A stretch of 64,000 nucleotides of DNA, taken from NCBI RefSeq assembly GCF_900182545.1, contig NZ_FXTJ01000008.1, positions 180,668 to 244,667 of the forward strand, read 5' to 3'. Position 1 is the stretch's first letter. Every line of letters begins with the position of its first letter. The notes beneath the pieces were generated by a model. The model saw only the letters and a list, made by a program, of their open reading frames with translations, was not told the origin of the DNA and searched no databases. Made by a program: the position numbers and the translations under genes. The stretch is from Geodermatophilus aquaeductus. Its GTDB lineage: Bacteria; Actinomycetota; Actinomycetes; Mycobacteriales; Geodermatophilaceae. Below are positions 36,561 to 46,916 of the stretch, in pieces.

Positions 36561-37421
36561 TCAGCCGGCGAGCCCGGCGACCACCTCCAGCAGCTCGAGG
36601 GCGGTGTCGCGCAGGCGGCCGGCGGGGTCGAACGACGGGTCGTAGGACGCCAGGGTCGCCGACCCCAGCGGCGCCGCGGCGGCCGCCCGGCGGGCGATCC
36701 GCAGCACGTCGGCGGCGGACAGCCCGTCCGGGGCGGCGTAGCCGTTGGCCGGGGCGATCGAGGGGTCGTAGACGTCGAGGTCCACGTGCAGGTGGACGAC
36801 GTCGACCCGCGGGGCGAGCGCGGCCAGCGCGTCGTCGACGGCGGCCGGGTCGCGGGCCTGCTCCGGCCGCAGCCAGCGCAGCGCCGACCCGTCGAGCGCG
36901 GCCAGCTCGGGCGGGTCGAGGTCGCGGGCGCCGACGAGGACGACCTGCTCCTCCGGCAGCGGCGCGGACCCCGGCACGGTGCCGGTGGCCGCCCGCCAGC
37001 ACCGCCCCAGCACCATCGCCAGGCCCTGCCCGTCCAGGTAGGCGCCGGGGTCGACGTCGGGGGTGTTGAGGTCCCCGTGCGCGTCCAGCCACAGCAGCCC
37101 GACCCGCGCGCCCCGCGCCTGCAGCGCCGCGACCATCCCGAGGGTCAGGTGGCAGTCCCCGGACAGCAGCAGCGGCAGCTCCCCGCCGGCGTGCGCGGCC
37201 GCGGCCGACCGGGCCACCGCACGCTGCAGCTCGAACGCCGTCCGCAGCTCCGCCTGCCAGTCCGACGACGGCCCCAGCACGACCTCGGTCACCCGGGACC
37301 CGCGCGCCCGCAGCCGGTCGGCGGCGCCCGCCCGGAGCAGCGCCGTCGGTCCGGCGCCCATGCGGGCGCCGGGCACGCCGGAGTCCCAGGCGGCCGAGAG
37401 GAGACGGACGGGCACGGCCAC
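36561..37421 (-). CDS. Arginase/agmatinase-family ureohydrolase
   Basis: This is a 286-residue binuclear-manganese hydrolase. Metal ligands are seen in LSGDCHLTLGM, WLDAHGDLNTPD and HLHVDLDVYDPSIAPANG, all with the expected His and Asp residues. The family hydrolyses guanidino compounds such as arginine, agmatine or formimino-glutamate. GDCH replaces the more common GGNH/GGDH, so the substrate may differ from arginine. It lies near argG but on the opposite strand, and no link in regulation is visible. Confidence 0.85.
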   Translation of the reverse strand: MAVPVRLLSAAWDSGVPGARMGAGPTALLRAGAADRLRARGSRVTEVVLGPSSDWQAELRTAFELQRAVARSAAAAHAGGELPLLLSGDCHLTLGMVAALQARGARVGLLWLDAHGDLNTPDVDPGAYLDGQGLAMVLGRCWRAATGTVPGSAPLPEEQVVLVGARDLDPPELAALDGSALRWLRPEQARDPAAVDDALAALAPRVDVVHLHVDLDVYDPSIAPANGYAAPDGLSAADVLRIARRAAAAAPLGSATLASYDPSFDPAGRLRDTALELLEVVAGLAG

Positions 37422-37449
37422 GGCGCGAGTCTGCCCCGGGACGCGGGGC

Positions 37450-37854
37450 TCAGCCGGGCGGGCGGACGTCGGTCCGCAGCGGATGGCCGGCGGGGACCTC
37501 GACCAGCACGAGCGCGACGCCGTCGGGGTCCTCGACGGTCGCCTCCCGCAGCCCCCACGGCTGCAGCACCGGCTCCGCGACGACGGGGACGCCGGCCGCG
37601 GCCAGCCGGGCGACCTCCGCGGCGAGGTCGCGCACCTGCAGCCACAGCGCCAGCCCGCGCGGGCGCTCGGCGGCGCGGCCGGACACCTCGAGCAGGCCGT
37701 TGCCGAGGAAGAACACCAGGCCGCGGTGCCTCGGCGGCCCGAACTCGCGGTAGACGGCCAGCCCGAGGACGTCGCGGTAGAAGGCCTGGGATCGGTCGGG
37801 GTCGGTCGGCCGCAGCAGGACGCGGCTGCTCAGGACGTCCACGCCTGCCCGCAT
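37450..37854 (-). CDS. VOC-family (glyoxalase/bleomycin-resistance-like) protein
   Basis: This 134-residue protein has the paired beta-alpha-beta-beta-beta layout of the vicinal-oxygen-chelate fold: SSRVLLRPTDPDRSQAFYRDVLGLAVYREFG, then FLGNGLLEVSG, LWLQVRDLAAEVARLAAAG and WGLREATVEDPDGVALVLVEV. The acidic EDPDG turn and the strand Glu are typical metal-site positions. The substrate is unknown. It may act in detoxification or small-molecule metabolism. Confidence 0.8.
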   Translation of the reverse strand: MRAGVDVLSSRVLLRPTDPDRSQAFYRDVLGLAVYREFGPPRHRGLVFFLGNGLLEVSGRAAERPRGLALWLQVRDLAAEVARLAAAGVPVVAEPVLQPWGLREATVEDPDGVALVLVEVPAGHPLRTDVRPPG

Positions 37855-37865
37855 ACCCTCGATCG

Positions 37866-38741
37866 GTGACCTCTCCCGTGACGGCCGGCCGGCGACGGGA
37901 CCTGACCGCCGACTGCTCGTCCTGCGCCGGGCTGTGCTGCGTGCTGCCGGCCTTCGCCGCGTCGGCCGACTTCGCCATCGACAAGCCCGCCGGGCGGGCC
38001 TGCGTCCACCTCACCGGGGACGCGCGCTGCGGCATCCACGCCGACCTGCGGCAGCGCGGCTTCCCCGGGTGCACGGTCTTCGACTGCTTCGGCGCCGGCC
38101 AGCGCCTGGTGGCGGTCGCGGCGGTCGAGCAGCCGGCCGCCGACCCCGGCGTGGCCGCGGCCTTCCCCGTCCTGCGGCAGCTGCACGAGCTGCTCTGGTA
38201 CCTGACCGAGGCCGGCGCCCTGTCGCTGCCGGCGGACCTGCGCGGCGAGGTCGCCGCGGCCCTCGACCGTACGGACCGGCTGGCCGCCGGGACGCCGGAC
38301 GAGCTCGCCGCCGTCGACGCCGCCGCGGTCCGGGCGGAGGCCGGCGAGCTGCTCGGCCGGGTCAGCGAGGCCGCCCGCGCGGGCCGCCGCGGCCGCGGCC
38401 GGGACCGGCGGGGCGCCGACCTGGTGGGCGCCGACCTGCGCCGGGCCGACCTGCGCGGGGTCAGCCTGCGCGGCGCCTACCTGATCGGCGCGGACCTGCG
38501 CGGCGCCGACCTCACCGCCACCGACCTGCTCGGCGCGGACCTCCGCGCGGCCGACCTGCGCGGCGCCGACCTCTCCGGCGCGCTGTTCCTCACCCGCCCC
38601 CAGGCGGCCGCGGCCCGCGGCGACGGCGGCACCCGACTGCCCGCCGCGTTCGAGCGCCCGGCGCACTGGCCGGCCGGCGTGCCCGTCAGAGGGGCTCGTC
38701 CGCATCCTCGGGGCGGCCGCGGCGGCGCAGCAGGCCGGTGA
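37866..38741 (+). CDS. Pentapeptide-repeat protein with Cys-rich N-terminal domain
   Basis: This is a 291-residue protein. The N-terminal 75 residues hold a Cys cluster (CSSCAGLCC, then ACVHL, RCGIHADLRQRGFPGC, FDCFGAGQ) like the YkgJ type of metal-chelating domain. After a helical middle, residues about 180-240 form a pentapeptide-repeat coil with repeated A-D-L-x-x units (GADLVGADLRRADLRG and on). Such quadrilateral helices can mimic DNA or serve as scaffolds. GTG 37866 is used; GTG 37878 is also possible. The last 56 bases overlap the convergent gene. Confidence 0.8.
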   Translation: MTSPVTAGRRRDLTADCSSCAGLCCVLPAFAASADFAIDKPAGRACVHLTGDARCGIHADLRQRGFPGCTVFDCFGAGQRLVAVAAVEQPAADPGVAAAFPVLRQLHELLWYLTEAGALSLPADLRGEVAAALDRTDRLAAGTPDELAAVDAAAVRAEAGELLGRVSEAARAGRRGRGRDRRGADLVGADLRRADLRGVSLRGAYLIGADLRGADLTATDLLGADLRAADLRGADLSGALFLTRPQAAAARGDGGTRLPAAFERPAHWPAGVPVRGARPHPRGGRGGAAGR

Positions 38742-39120
38742 CCCCGGCGACCCGCGACTGCGCCTGACGGATCGTGGCGATCATCGGCATGAGGTCGTCG
38801 TCGATCGTGCGGATGATGTCCGGGACCTTCTCCACGGCGGGGTCGTCGAGCACCCGGCCGACCCGCTCGAGCCCCGGCTTGAGCGCCCGCACCGGCTCCT
38901 CCAGCTCCCCGACGAGGTCCTCCAGCCGCTCCGCGGTGCGCTGGGCCGAGGAGATGGCCGACGTCGCGGTCGAGGTCGCGGCGATCAGCTCCCGGACCGC
39001 GCCGTTGAGCTCGGTGAGGGTGCGGGGCAGCTGGGCCAGTGCCTCGGTCTGCGCCTGCAGGGCGGTCAGCAGCTCGGTGAGGCCGGGGATGCGGGGCATG
39101 CCGAGGCGGAAGGGGTCCAC
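38686..39120 (-). CDS. Small helical protein of unknown function
   Basis: This 144-residue protein is nearly all helix: LTELLTALQAQTEALAQLPRTL, then AVRELIAATSTATSAISSAQ, AERLEDLVGELEEPVRALKPGLERV and a basic tail LLRRRGRPEDADEPL. There are no Cys, no membrane segment and no recognised domain. The pattern of evenly spaced hydrophobic residues suggests a coiled-coil or bundle protein, perhaps similar in type to the protein at 32851. GTG 39120 is chosen; an ATG seven codons later is possible. Confidence 0.6.
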   Translation of the reverse strand: MDPFRLGMPRIPGLTELLTALQAQTEALAQLPRTLTELNGAVRELIAATSTATSAISSAQRTAERLEDLVGELEEPVRALKPGLERVGRVLDDPAVEKVPDIIRTIDDDLMPMIATIRQAQSRVAGVTGLLRRRGRPEDADEPL

Positions 39121-39176
39121 GACCGCAACCGTCGCGCCCCCGCCGTCGCCACCGCAACCGCAGGCACCCGGACGGC

Positions 39177-39587
39177 TCAGCCGGGCAGCACCTCGCGCCA
39201 CTGCCTCCCGGCGGCCCGCCCGCTGCGGACGTCGGCCAGGCCGCGCAGCGCGTCGATGTCCTGCAGTGCCGTCGGGGGCAGGGTGCCGCTGAGCAGCCCG
39301 AAGACGCCGACGCCGCTGGCCAGCATCGACGGGTGCGGCGGCGGCATCCCGTTGGGCCGGACGAAGGTGACCTTCCACCGCTGCCCGGCCGCCGTCAGCT
39401 TCAGCCCGCCGCCGAACCACCACCACGGCCACGAGACGTCGGTGACCTGCGACAGCGGGACGTCGAACACCGGGGTGTCGCTGACGAAGGTCAGTCCGCC
39501 CTGCGCGGTGGCCAGGTAGCCGGGCACGTTGCGCAGCCCGCCGATCAGCCAGGCCGGGGACACCAGGGCCCCGCCGGGGAGGCTCAC
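39177..39587 (-). CDS. PH-like small protein coupled to pntB
   Basis: This 136-residue protein starts at GTG 39587, overlapping the pntB stop (GTGA). It has strand-rich sequence [15 protein letters not shown] and [21 protein letters not shown], then [12 protein letters not shown], which looks like a PH/GRAM-type fold. Trp-rich SWPWWWFGG is unusual. The translational coupling to a membrane proton pump is suggestive, but no function is known. Confidence 0.6.
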   Translation of the reverse strand: MSLPGGALVSPAWLIGGLRNVPGYLATAQGGLTFVSDTPVFDVPLSQVTDVSWPWWWFGGGLKLTAAGQRWKVTFVRPNGMPPPHPSMLASGVGVFGLLSGTLPPTALQDIDALRGLADVRSGRAAGRQWREVLPG

Positions 39588-40987
39588 AGCGCCCTCAGGA
39601 TGTCCTCGACGCGCTCGCGCGCGTCGCCGAAGAGCATCCGGGTGTTCTCGCGGAAGAACAGCGGGTTCTGCACGCCCGCGTACCCGGTGCTCATCGACCG
39701 CTTGAAGACGACGACGTGCTCGGCCTCCCACACGTGCAGCACCGGCATGCCGGCGATCGGGCTGCCGGGGTCGGCGGCGGAGGGGTTCACCGTGTCGTTG
39801 GCGCCGATGACGAGCACGACCGACGTCTTCGCGAAGTCGTCGTTGATCTCGTCCATCTCCAGGACGACGTCGTAGGGCACCTTCGCCTCGGCCAGCAGCA
39901 CGTTCATGTGCCCGGGCAGCCGGCCGGCCACCGGGTGGATGCCGAAGCGCACCTCGACGCCCTTGTCGGTGAGCGTGCGGGTGAGGTCGGCGACGGCGGA
40001 CTGCGCGTGCGCCACCGCCATCCCGTAGCCGGGGGTGATGACGACCGAGTCGGCGTCGCGCAGCAGCTGCGCCACCTCCTCGGCGGAGATCTCGGTGTGC
40101 TCGCCGTCGACCGCGGCCGCCGACGTGCTGCCCTCGTTGCCGAAGCCGCCGGCGATGACCGACAGGAAGGAGCGGTTCATCGCCTGGCACATGATGTAGC
40201 TGAGGTAGGCACCCGAGGAGCCGACCAGCGCGCCGGTGATGATCAGCAGGTCGTTGTCGAGCAGGAAGCCCGACGCCGCGGCCGCCCAGCCGGAGTAGCT
40301 GTTGAGCATCGAGACGACGACGGGCATGTCGCCGCCGCCGATCGAGGCGACCAGGTGCCAGCCCAGCGCCAGCGCCAGGACCGTCAGCCCGGAGAGGACG
40401 CCCAGGCCGGGGGAGACGACGAACACCACGGTGAGCGCCGCGAAGACCGCCAGCGCGCCGAGGTTGAGCGCGTTCTTGCCCGGCAGCACGAGGGGGTTGC
40501 TCTTGATCCGCCCCGACAGCTTGAGGAAGGCGACGATCGAGCCGGTGAAGGTGACCGCGCCGATGAAGACGCCGATCGCGACCTCGGCGGAGTGGATGCC
40601 CACCGGCAGGCCGAGCTCCTCGGCCTCCCCGGCCGGCGCGCCCTCCACCGAGAGGTAGCCGTTCCAGCCGACGAGCACCGCGGCCAGGCCGACGAAGCTG
40701 TGCAGCAGCGCGATGAGCTCGGGCATGCCGGTCATCTCGACGATGCGCGCCCGCCAGAGGCCGATGGAGGCGCCGAGCACCATCGCGACGACGATCAGCC
40801 CGACCGACAGGGCGTCGCCGTTGCGCCAGGCCAGCCCGATGGTGGCGACCAGCGCGATGGCCATGCCCGCCATGCCGTACGCGTTGCCGGTCTTCGCGGT
40901 CTCGTGCCTGCTCAGCCCGGCCAGGCTCAGGACGAACAGCAGGCCGGCGACGATGTAGGCCGCGGAGGCGGCGGTGGTGGCGGTCAC
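39584..40987 (-). CDS. pntB: NAD(P) transhydrogenase, beta subunit
   Basis: This 467-residue protein is the membrane and NADP-binding half of the proton-translocating transhydrogenase, which makes NADPH from NADH using the proton gradient. The N-terminal part has several helices (for example [17 protein letters not shown] and [20 protein letters not shown]). The C-terminal NADP domain has [35 protein letters not shown] and [15 protein letters not shown]. The gene order pntA-pntB is conserved. Confidence 0.93.
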   Translation of the reverse strand: MTATTAASAAYIVAGLLFVLSLAGLSRHETAKTGNAYGMAGMAIALVATIGLAWRNGDALSVGLIVVAMVLGASIGLWRARIVEMTGMPELIALLHSFVGLAAVLVGWNGYLSVEGAPAGEAEELGLPVGIHSAEVAIGVFIGAVTFTGSIVAFLKLSGRIKSNPLVLPGKNALNLGALAVFAALTVVFVVSPGLGVLSGLTVLALALGWHLVASIGGGDMPVVVSMLNSYSGWAAAASGFLLDNDLLIITGALVGSSGAYLSYIMCQAMNRSFLSVIAGGFGNEGSTSAAAVDGEHTEISAEEVAQLLRDADSVVITPGYGMAVAHAQSAVADLTRTLTDKGVEVRFGIHPVAGRLPGHMNVLLAEAKVPYDVVLEMDEINDDFAKTSVVLVIGANDTVNPSAADPGSPIAGMPVLHVWEAEHVVVFKRSMSTGYAGVQNPLFFRENTRMLFGDARERVEDILRAL

Positions 40988-40990
40988 GGC

Positions 40991-42541
40991 TCAGGCCCTC
41001 CGGAACATGCCGAGCATGCGGCGGGTCACGGCGAAGCCGCCGAACACGTTGATGCTGGCCAGGAGCACGGCGAGGAACGCCAGCACGGTGACCACCGTGC
41101 TGATGTGCCCGAGCTGGAGGATGGCGCCGACCACGATGATCCCGGAGATCGCGTTGGTGACGCTCATCAGCGGGGTGTGCAGCGCGTGGTGCACGTGCCC
41201 GATGACGTAGAAGCCGACCACGACGGCGAGCGCGAAGACCGTCAGGTTGCCGATGAGCTGGCTGGGCGAGAAGGCGGCCAGCAGGAACAGCAGCGCGGCG
41301 GCGAGGCCGACCAGCGCGGCCCGCCGTCCCGGTGGCGCCTGCCTCTTCCGCGGCGGTGGCAGTGGTGCCGGCGGCGGAGCGGCGGCCACCGGCGCGGCCG
41401 AGACGGCCACCGGCGGCGGGGGCCAGAGCACCTCGCCGTCGCGGGTGACGGTCATCGCCCGCTGGACGACGTCGTCCATGTCGAGGACCAGCTGCCCGTC
41501 CTTGCCGGGGGTCAGCAGCTTGAGCAGGTTCACCAGGTTGGTGGCGAACAGCTGGCTGGCCTGCGCCGGGAGCCGGGCGGGCAGGTCGGTGTAGCCGATG
41601 ATCGTGACGCCGTTCGGGGTGACGACGACCTCGTCGGGCACCGAGCCCGCGACGTTGCCGCCCTGCGCGGCGGCCATGTCCACGACCACCGAGCCGGGGC
41701 GCATGCTCGCGACCATCTCCTCGGTGAGCAGCCGCGGCGCCGGGCGGCCGGGGATGAGCGCGGTGGTGACCACGACGTCGACGTCGCGGGCCTGCTCGGC
41801 GTACATGACGGCGGCGCGGGCGTTGAAGCTCTCGCTGGTCACCGACGCGTAGCCGGTGCCGCCGCCCGCGGCCTGCTCCTCCTCGTCGGCCGGGACGCCG
41901 ACGTACTCCCCACCCAGGGAGCGCACCTGCTCGGCGACCTCGGGCCGCACGTCCGTGGCGCGCACGATCGCGCCGAGGCTGCTGGCCGCGCCGATGGCGG
42001 CCAGCCCCGCCACGCCGGCGCCGGCGACGAAGACCTTGGCCGGCGGCACCTTGCCGGCGGCGGTGACCTGGCCGGTGAAGAACCGGCCGAAGGCGTGCGC
42101 GGCCTCCACGACCGCGCGGTAGCCGGCGATGTTGGCCATCGACGAGAGCACGTCCAGCGACTGCGCGCGGGAGATGCGCGGGACGGCGTCCATGGCCAGC
42201 GCGGTGACGCCGCGGGCGGCCAGGACCTGCACCAGGTCGGGGGAGAGCGCCGGGGCCAGCAGGCTCACCAGGACCGCGCCGGCGCGCAGCCGGCCGACCT
42301 CGTCCTCGGTGGGGGCGTTGACGTGCAGGACGACGTCGGCGCCCCAGGCGTCGTCCGCCGGGCCCATCCGCGCGCCGGCGGCGACGTAGGCCTCGTCCGG
42401 GAAGCTGGCCGCCTCCCCGGCGCCGGACTCGACGAGGACCTCGTGGCCGAGGGCGCACAGCTGGCCGACGCTCGCGGGGGTCGCGGCGACCCGCGTCTCG
42501 TTCCGCCGGGTCTCTGCGGGCACACCGATGAGCACGCGCAC
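40991..42541 (-). CDS. pntA: NAD(P) transhydrogenase, alpha subunit
   Basis: This 516-residue subunit combines the soluble NAD domain and a C-terminal part with four hydrophobic helices, i.e. PntAA plus PntAB in one chain, as in E. coli. NAD-domain motifs are [44 protein letters not shown] and [22 protein letters not shown] Pro-rich linker ([16 protein letters not shown]) joins the membrane part. GTG 42541 is used; a second GTG two codons later is possible. It is divergent from the GGDEF-EAL gene, with 267 bases between. Confidence 0.92.
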   Translation of the reverse strand: MRVLIGVPAETRRNETRVAATPASVGQLCALGHEVLVESGAGEAASFPDEAYVAAGARMGPADDAWGADVVLHVNAPTEDEVGRLRAGAVLVSLLAPALSPDLVQVLAARGVTALAMDAVPRISRAQSLDVLSSMANIAGYRAVVEAAHAFGRFFTGQVTAAGKVPPAKVFVAGAGVAGLAAIGAASSLGAIVRATDVRPEVAEQVRSLGGEYVGVPADEEEQAAGGGTGYASVTSESFNARAAVMYAEQARDVDVVVTTALIPGRPAPRLLTEEMVASMRPGSVVVDMAAAQGGNVAGSVPDEVVVTPNGVTIIGYTDLPARLPAQASQLFATNLVNLLKLLTPGKDGQLVLDMDDVVQRAMTVTRDGEVLWPPPPVAVSAAPVAAAPPPAPLPPPRKRQAPPGRRAALVGLAAALLFLLAAFSPSQLIGNLTVFALAVVVGFYVIGHVHHALHTPLMSVTNAISGIIVVGAILQLGHISTVVTVLAFLAVLLASINVFGGFAVTRRMLGMFRRA

Positions 42542-42808
42542 TCCAACGACAGCTCGGGCCGGCGACGTTGCCGGCGGGGCCTGGGTGGTGCAGCAGGGGA
42601 CGCCGACGGCGATCCCCGGTGCTGCATCGTGACAGGCGCACCGCGCATCCCTCGCACCCCGGGACCCGATCGTGACGCGGATCGCAGGCCCGGCGACCCC
42701 ACCCGGCGGGGTGAGCCGCGGGCGCCGCCGGCTCCACCCCGCCCGCCGACGTGCCGAGGTTGGCCAGGTGGCCCCGTCCGGGGCACCCCACGACGCAGGA
42801 GGACGCCC

Positions 42809-44866
42809 GTGCCCGCCAGCCCGACCGCCGCGGGCCCGGCCGGGAGCGTGTCGCCGGAGGTCCTGGCGGCGGTGTTCTCCGTGGCGGCCGGCGACGAGGG
42901 CCCGGCGCTGCTCGTGGCCGAGACGGTCGGGGACACGCCGCGGGTGACCTGGGCCAGCGAGGGCGCCGTCCGGCTGCTCGGCTCCGACGCCGAGGACGTC
43001 CGCGGCCTGCCCGTGGCCGACCTCGTCCCCACCCTGGGCGCCGGTGAGCTGGCCGTGCTGCTGCGCCGGGAGCGCGCCTCCCGCCTGGCGCTGCCGGTCC
43101 GGACCGCCGGCGGGCTGCTCGACGCCGTCGTGCGGTCGGCCCCCGCGCCGTCCGGGACCGCCTGGACGCTGACGGTCGTGCCCGGAGACGGGGCGGCCGA
43201 CCGGGTGTCCCGGGCCACCGCCGACGCCGCCGAGCGGCGCTTCGCCACGCTGACCGAGCGCTCGCCGATCCCGACGCTGCTCTCGGAGCAGGGGATGCGG
43301 CTCGCGCACGTCAACGACGCCTTCTGCCGGCTGGCCGGGCGCCCGGCCGGCGATCTGTTGGGCACCGGGTGGACCCGCACCGTGCACGCCGACGACCTGG
43401 GCGCCGTCGTCGAGGTCGTGGCCGCCGCGCTCCAGGGGGAGGACGGCGAGGTCCGCGCCCGCCTGGTGCGCGCCGACGGCGCCGAGCGGGCCACCGTCCT
43501 GCGCTTCGGGCACGTGTTCACCCCCGGCGTCGGGTCCGGCTTCCTCGGCACCATCGAGGACGTCACCGACCGGCTGGCCTTCGAGGCGCGGCTGGCCCAC
43601 CAGGCCTCGCACGACCCGCTGACCGGCCTGCCCAACCGCACCCTGCTCGACCAGCACCTCACCACCCGCTTCTCCGCCGGCGGGCGGCTGGCCTGCCTGT
43701 TCCTCGACCTCGACGACTTCAAGGTCGTCAACGACTCGCTCGGCCACGAGGCCGGCGACGAGCTCCTGGTGGAGGTGGCCGGGCGGCTGCGCGCGACGGT
43801 GCGTCCCGGGGACCTCGTCACCCGCTTCGGCGGGGACGAGTTCGTCGTCGTCTGCGAGGACGTCGACGAGGCCGACGCCGCGGCGCTGGCCGAGCGGATC
43901 GTCGCCGCGCTCGCCGTCCCGGTGCACCTGGCCGGGGTGCGGTTCCGGCCGCACGCCAGCGTCGGCGTCACCGTGCAGGCGCCCGAGCACGCCGACGCCG
44001 CCGACCTCGTCCGCGACTGCGACATCGCCATGTACCAGGCCAAGGCCGGCGGCAAGGGGCGGGTGCGGGTGCTCGACCGCTCCGGCCGCGCCGAGGCCCG
44101 GGACAAGCTGCGCCTGGTCGCCGACCTGCGCGACGCCATCGAGCGGCGGGCGATCACCCTGCACTACCAGCCGATCGTCTTGGCCGCGGACGGGTCGCTG
44201 GAGGCCGTCGAGGCCCTCGCCCGCTGGACGCACCCGGAGCGCGGGCCGATCAGCCCGGAGGTCTTCGTCGGCCTGGCCGAGGAGAGCGGGCTGGTCGGGC
44301 CGCTCGGCCTGCTCGTCCTCGACGAGGCCTGCCGCCAGGTCGTCGCGTGGGACCGCCAGCTCGGTGCGGCCGCGCCGCCCCGGGTCAACGTCAACGTCTC
44401 GGCGCTGCAGCTCGACGGCGGCCTGCAGGCCGAGGTGGTCTCCGCCCTGCGGCGGCACGGCCTCGCCCCGGCCCGGCTGTCCATCGAGATCACCGAGTCC
44501 GCGCTCATGACCGACCCCGCGGCCGCCCGCGGCGTGCTGCAGGAGCTGCGCGACCTCGGCGTCGCTGTGGCGATCGACGACTTCGGCACCGGCTACTCCT
44601 CGCTGGCCTACCTGCGACACCTGCCGGTCGACTGCCTGAAGGTGGACCGCTCCTTCGTCGCCGAGCTCGCCGAGGGGCACCCCCAGATCGCCACCGCCGT
44701 CATCGCGCTGGCCCGCAGCCTCGGGCTCTCCACCGTGGCGGAGGGCGTGGCCACCCCCGCCCAGGCCGCCGCGCTCACCGGGCTCGGCGCCACCTACCTG
44801 CAGGGCTTCTCGCTCGCGGTGCCGATGGACGGCGCCGCCACCGCCGCCTGGGCGGGTGCCCGGTGA
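42809..44866 (+). CDS. PAS-GGDEF-EAL c-di-GMP enzyme
   Basis: This 685-residue protein has an N-terminal sensor part with a PAS domain (about 140-260; [19 protein letters not shown] to [12 protein letters not shown]), a GGDEF domain with intact RFGGDEFVV, and an EAL domain with intact [21 protein letters not shown] and LKVDRSF. Both synthesis and breakdown of c-di-GMP are possible. There is no membrane segment, so it is cytosolic. AGGAGG lies 7 bases before the GTG. It overlaps the HDOD gene. Confidence 0.92.
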   Translation: MPASPTAAGPAGSVSPEVLAAVFSVAAGDEGPALLVAETVGDTPRVTWASEGAVRLLGSDAEDVRGLPVADLVPTLGAGELAVLLRRERASRLALPVRTAGGLLDAVVRSAPAPSGTAWTLTVVPGDGAADRVSRATADAAERRFATLTERSPIPTLLSEQGMRLAHVNDAFCRLAGRPAGDLLGTGWTRTVHADDLGAVVEVVAAALQGEDGEVRARLVRADGAERATVLRFGHVFTPGVGSGFLGTIEDVTDRLAFEARLAHQASHDPLTGLPNRTLLDQHLTTRFSAGGRLACLFLDLDDFKVVNDSLGHEAGDELLVEVAGRLRATVRPGDLVTRFGGDEFVVVCEDVDEADAAALAERIVAALAVPVHLAGVRFRPHASVGVTVQAPEHADAADLVRDCDIAMYQAKAGGKGRVRVLDRSGRAEARDKLRLVADLRDAIERRAITLHYQPIVLAADGSLEAVEALARWTHPERGPISPEVFVGLAEESGLVGPLGLLVLDEACRQVVAWDRQLGAAAPPRVNVNVSALQLDGGLQAEVVSALRRHGLAPARLSIEITESALMTDPAAARGVLQELRDLGVAVAIDDFGTGYSSLAYLRHLPVDCLKVDRSFVAELAEGHPQIATAVIALARSLGLSTVAEGVATPAQAAALTGLGATYLQGFSLAVPMDGAATAAWAGAR

Positions 44867-45687
44867 CCGCGCTGTCCCTCGGGGCGCCGCCGGCGGTCGA
44901 CCTCGACCGGCTCCTGGCCGGCATCGACACCCTCGCCGCGCAGCGCCCCGTCGCCGCGCAGGTGGTGGCGGTGGCCAACGCCGAGGACGCCAGCGCCCGC
45001 ACCCTCGCCGGCGTGCTCGCCGCCGACGTCGCCCTGGCCGGCCGCGTCATGAAGCTGGCCAACTCCGCGTACTTCGGCATGAGCGGGCGGGCGACGACGC
45101 TGCAGTTCGCCGTCACCGTCGTCGGCTTCACCGCCGTGCGCACCATGGCGACGGTCGCCCTCACCTGCCTCGACGACGAGTCGCAGCTGCCCGAGGGGTT
45201 CTGGGAGAGCACCACCGCCGTCGCGCTGGCCGCCTCCGCCCTCGCGCCGCGCTTCGGCGCCCGGTCCCAGGACGCGCTGTGCCTCGGGCTGCTGTCCCAG
45301 GTCGGGGTGGCGCTGCTGCACGCCGACGACCAGGCCGGCTACCGCGAGCTGGCCGCCGCGCACCGCCCGTTCGCCGCCCGCCGGGCCGCCGAGGTGGGCC
45401 GCTACGGCATCTCGGCGCTGCGGCTGTCGGCCGTGGCGCTGGGCCAGTGGGGCTTCCCGCCGGCCATGGTGGCGCCGCTGACCGCCGTCGACGACCCCAC
45501 CTCCGCCGACGGCGCGCTGCTGCGGGTGGCCTTCGAGGTCGGTGCCCGGTGCACCGACCCGGAGCACACGCCGGAGCCGGTGCAGCGGCTCGGCCGCGGC
45601 CTGCTGGGCGAGGAGGGCGTGGCCGCGGTGCTCGAGCAGGTCCGCGAGGCCGCCGACGACCTGCGCCGCGCCGTCGTCGGCGACTAG
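44863..45687 (+). CDS. HDOD-domain protein
   Basis: This 274-residue protein has the HDOD fold: [22 protein letters not shown], then [22 protein letters not shown], with [14 protein letters not shown] in the position of the HD metal site, which is not conserved. HDOD proteins are non-catalytic regulators that work with c-di-GMP or two-component systems. It is translationally coupled to the GGDEF-EAL gene (GTGA), so the two probably act together. Confidence 0.85.
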   Translation: MTALSLGAPPAVDLDRLLAGIDTLAAQRPVAAQVVAVANAEDASARTLAGVLAADVALAGRVMKLANSAYFGMSGRATTLQFAVTVVGFTAVRTMATVALTCLDDESQLPEGFWESTTAVALAASALAPRFGARSQDALCLGLLSQVGVALLHADDQAGYRELAAAHRPFAARRAAEVGRYGISALRLSAVALGQWGFPPAMVAPLTAVDDPTSADGALLRVAFEVGARCTDPEHTPEPVQRLGRGLLGEEGVAAVLEQVREAADDLRRAVVGD

Positions 45688-45702
45688 CGGGGACCCGCCA
45701 CA

Positions 45703-45744
45703 CGGCAGCGGCCGGCGCCCCCGAGGGGACGCCGGCCGCTGCCG
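45703..45744. terminator. Bidirectional terminator
   Basis: A perfect 15-bp stem (45703-45717 with 45730-45744) with a 12-base loop lies between the convergent HDOD and acyl-CoA dehydrogenase genes. It is the strongest hairpin of this intergenic gap. Confidence 0.8.
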
Positions 45745-45757
45745 GTCGTGCGCGGGA

Positions 45758-46909
45758 TCAGCCGGTGTAGGGCGCGCCCAGCGGGTCGACCGTGGGGTAG
45801 CTGTCGACCGTGGTGGCCAGCCGGTCGGCGGCCCAGTCGCCGTCGCCGAGCAGGTGGTCGATCGCGGTCAGCCGGCTGGTGTAGTGCCCGACCGAGTACT
45901 CCGCGGTGACGCCGATGCCACCGTGCAGCTGGATGGCCTCCTTGCCGATGTGCCGGCCGGCGCGGCTGGTCTGCAGCCGGGCGCGGACGGCGGCCGCGAC
46001 GACGTCACCACCGCTGTCGGCCACCATGCCCGCCCACAGCGCGGTGCTGCGGGCCAGCTCCAGGGACACGTACATGTCCGCCGCGCGGAAGGTCAGCGCC
46101 TGGAACCGGTTGAGCGTCACGCCGAACTGCTTGCGGGTCTTCAGGTACTCCGCGGTGGTCTTCAGCGCGGTGTCCATGGCCCCGACGGCCTCGGCGCTGT
46201 AGGCGATCCGGGCCAGGGCCTGCGCCCGCTCGACGTCGGCGCTGCGGTCGGCCGTGCCCTCGCCGAGGAGCTCGGCCGGGGTGCTGTCGAGGGTGACGTT
46301 CGCCGCGCGGCCGCCGTCGTGGGTGCGGTAGCCGGTGCGGGTGAGGCCCTCGGCGTCGCCCCGGACGAGGAACAGCGCGGTGCCGCCGTCGGTGACGGCG
46401 CTGACCACCAGCACGTCGGCGCGGGCGCCGCCCGGCACCGGCTCCTTGACGCCGGTCAGCCGCCAGGTGCCGCCGTCCTGCGTGGCGGTGACGCCGGCCG
46501 CCGAGGTGCTCCACCGGGTGGTGGGCTCGGCGTGGGCGAGAGCGAGCACGCTGGCGCCCTCGGACAGCGGCCCGAGGACCGCCGCCCGCTGCTCGGCGGT
46601 GCCCACCGCGGCGACGAGGCCGCCGGCGAGGACCACGGCCTCGACGAAGGGCTCGGGCGCGAGGACCCGGCCCATCTCCTCGGCGACGATGCCCACCTCG
46701 ATCGGGCCGGCGCCCATGCCGCCGTCCTCCTCGGCGAAGGGCAGGCCGAGGACGCCCATCTCGGCCAGCCGGGCCCACGTCTTCTCGTCGAAGCCGGGGT
46801 CGGTGGCGGTGACGCGGCGGCGCTGCTCGCTGTCGGGGTAGGCGCGGCCGAGCAGGCCGGCGACGGCCTCGCGCAGGTCGTTCTGCTCGCTGTCGTAGGT
46901 GAAGTCCAC
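45758..46909 (-). CDS. Acyl-CoA dehydrogenase (probable non-identical partner subunit)
   Basis: This is a 383-residue ACAD-fold protein: DFTYDSEQNDLREAVAGLLGRAY at the N-terminus, TRKQFGVTLNRFQALTFRAADMY and AIQLHGGIGVTAEYSVGHY near the end. The central FAD loop is divergent (LALAHAEPTTRWSTSAAGV), which is typical of the weaker half of alpha2-beta2 acyl-CoA dehydrogenases. It starts 8 bases after the second ACAD gene, so a heterotetramer is likely, as in sterol side-chain oxidation. Confidence 0.85.
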   Translation of the reverse strand: MDFTYDSEQNDLREAVAGLLGRAYPDSEQRRRVTATDPGFDEKTWARLAEMGVLGLPFAEEDGGMGAGPIEVGIVAEEMGRVLAPEPFVEAVVLAGGLVAAVGTAEQRAAVLGPLSEGASVLALAHAEPTTRWSTSAAGVTATQDGGTWRLTGVKEPVPGGARADVLVVSAVTDGGTALFLVRGDAEGLTRTGYRTHDGGRAANVTLDSTPAELLGEGTADRSADVERAQALARIAYSAEAVGAMDTALKTTAEYLKTRKQFGVTLNRFQALTFRAADMYVSLELARSTALWAGMVADSGGDVVAAAVRARLQTSRAGRHIGKEAIQLHGGIGVTAEYSVGHYTSRLTAIDHLLGDGDWAADRLATTVDSYPTVDPLGAPYTG

Positions 46910-46916
46910 TGCTAGC

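Noticed and set aside
39177..42791. A single 1200-codon minus-strand frame across pntB and pntA
   Set aside because: pntA and pntB are clear in other frames with full motifs; only the last 136 codons of this frame look like a true gene.
42542..42808. Regulatory RNA between pntA and the GGDEF-EAL gene
   Set aside because: Several short GC-rich hairpins can be drawn, but none is long or conserved in pattern; I see nothing specific besides the ribosome-binding site of the GGDEF-EAL gene.
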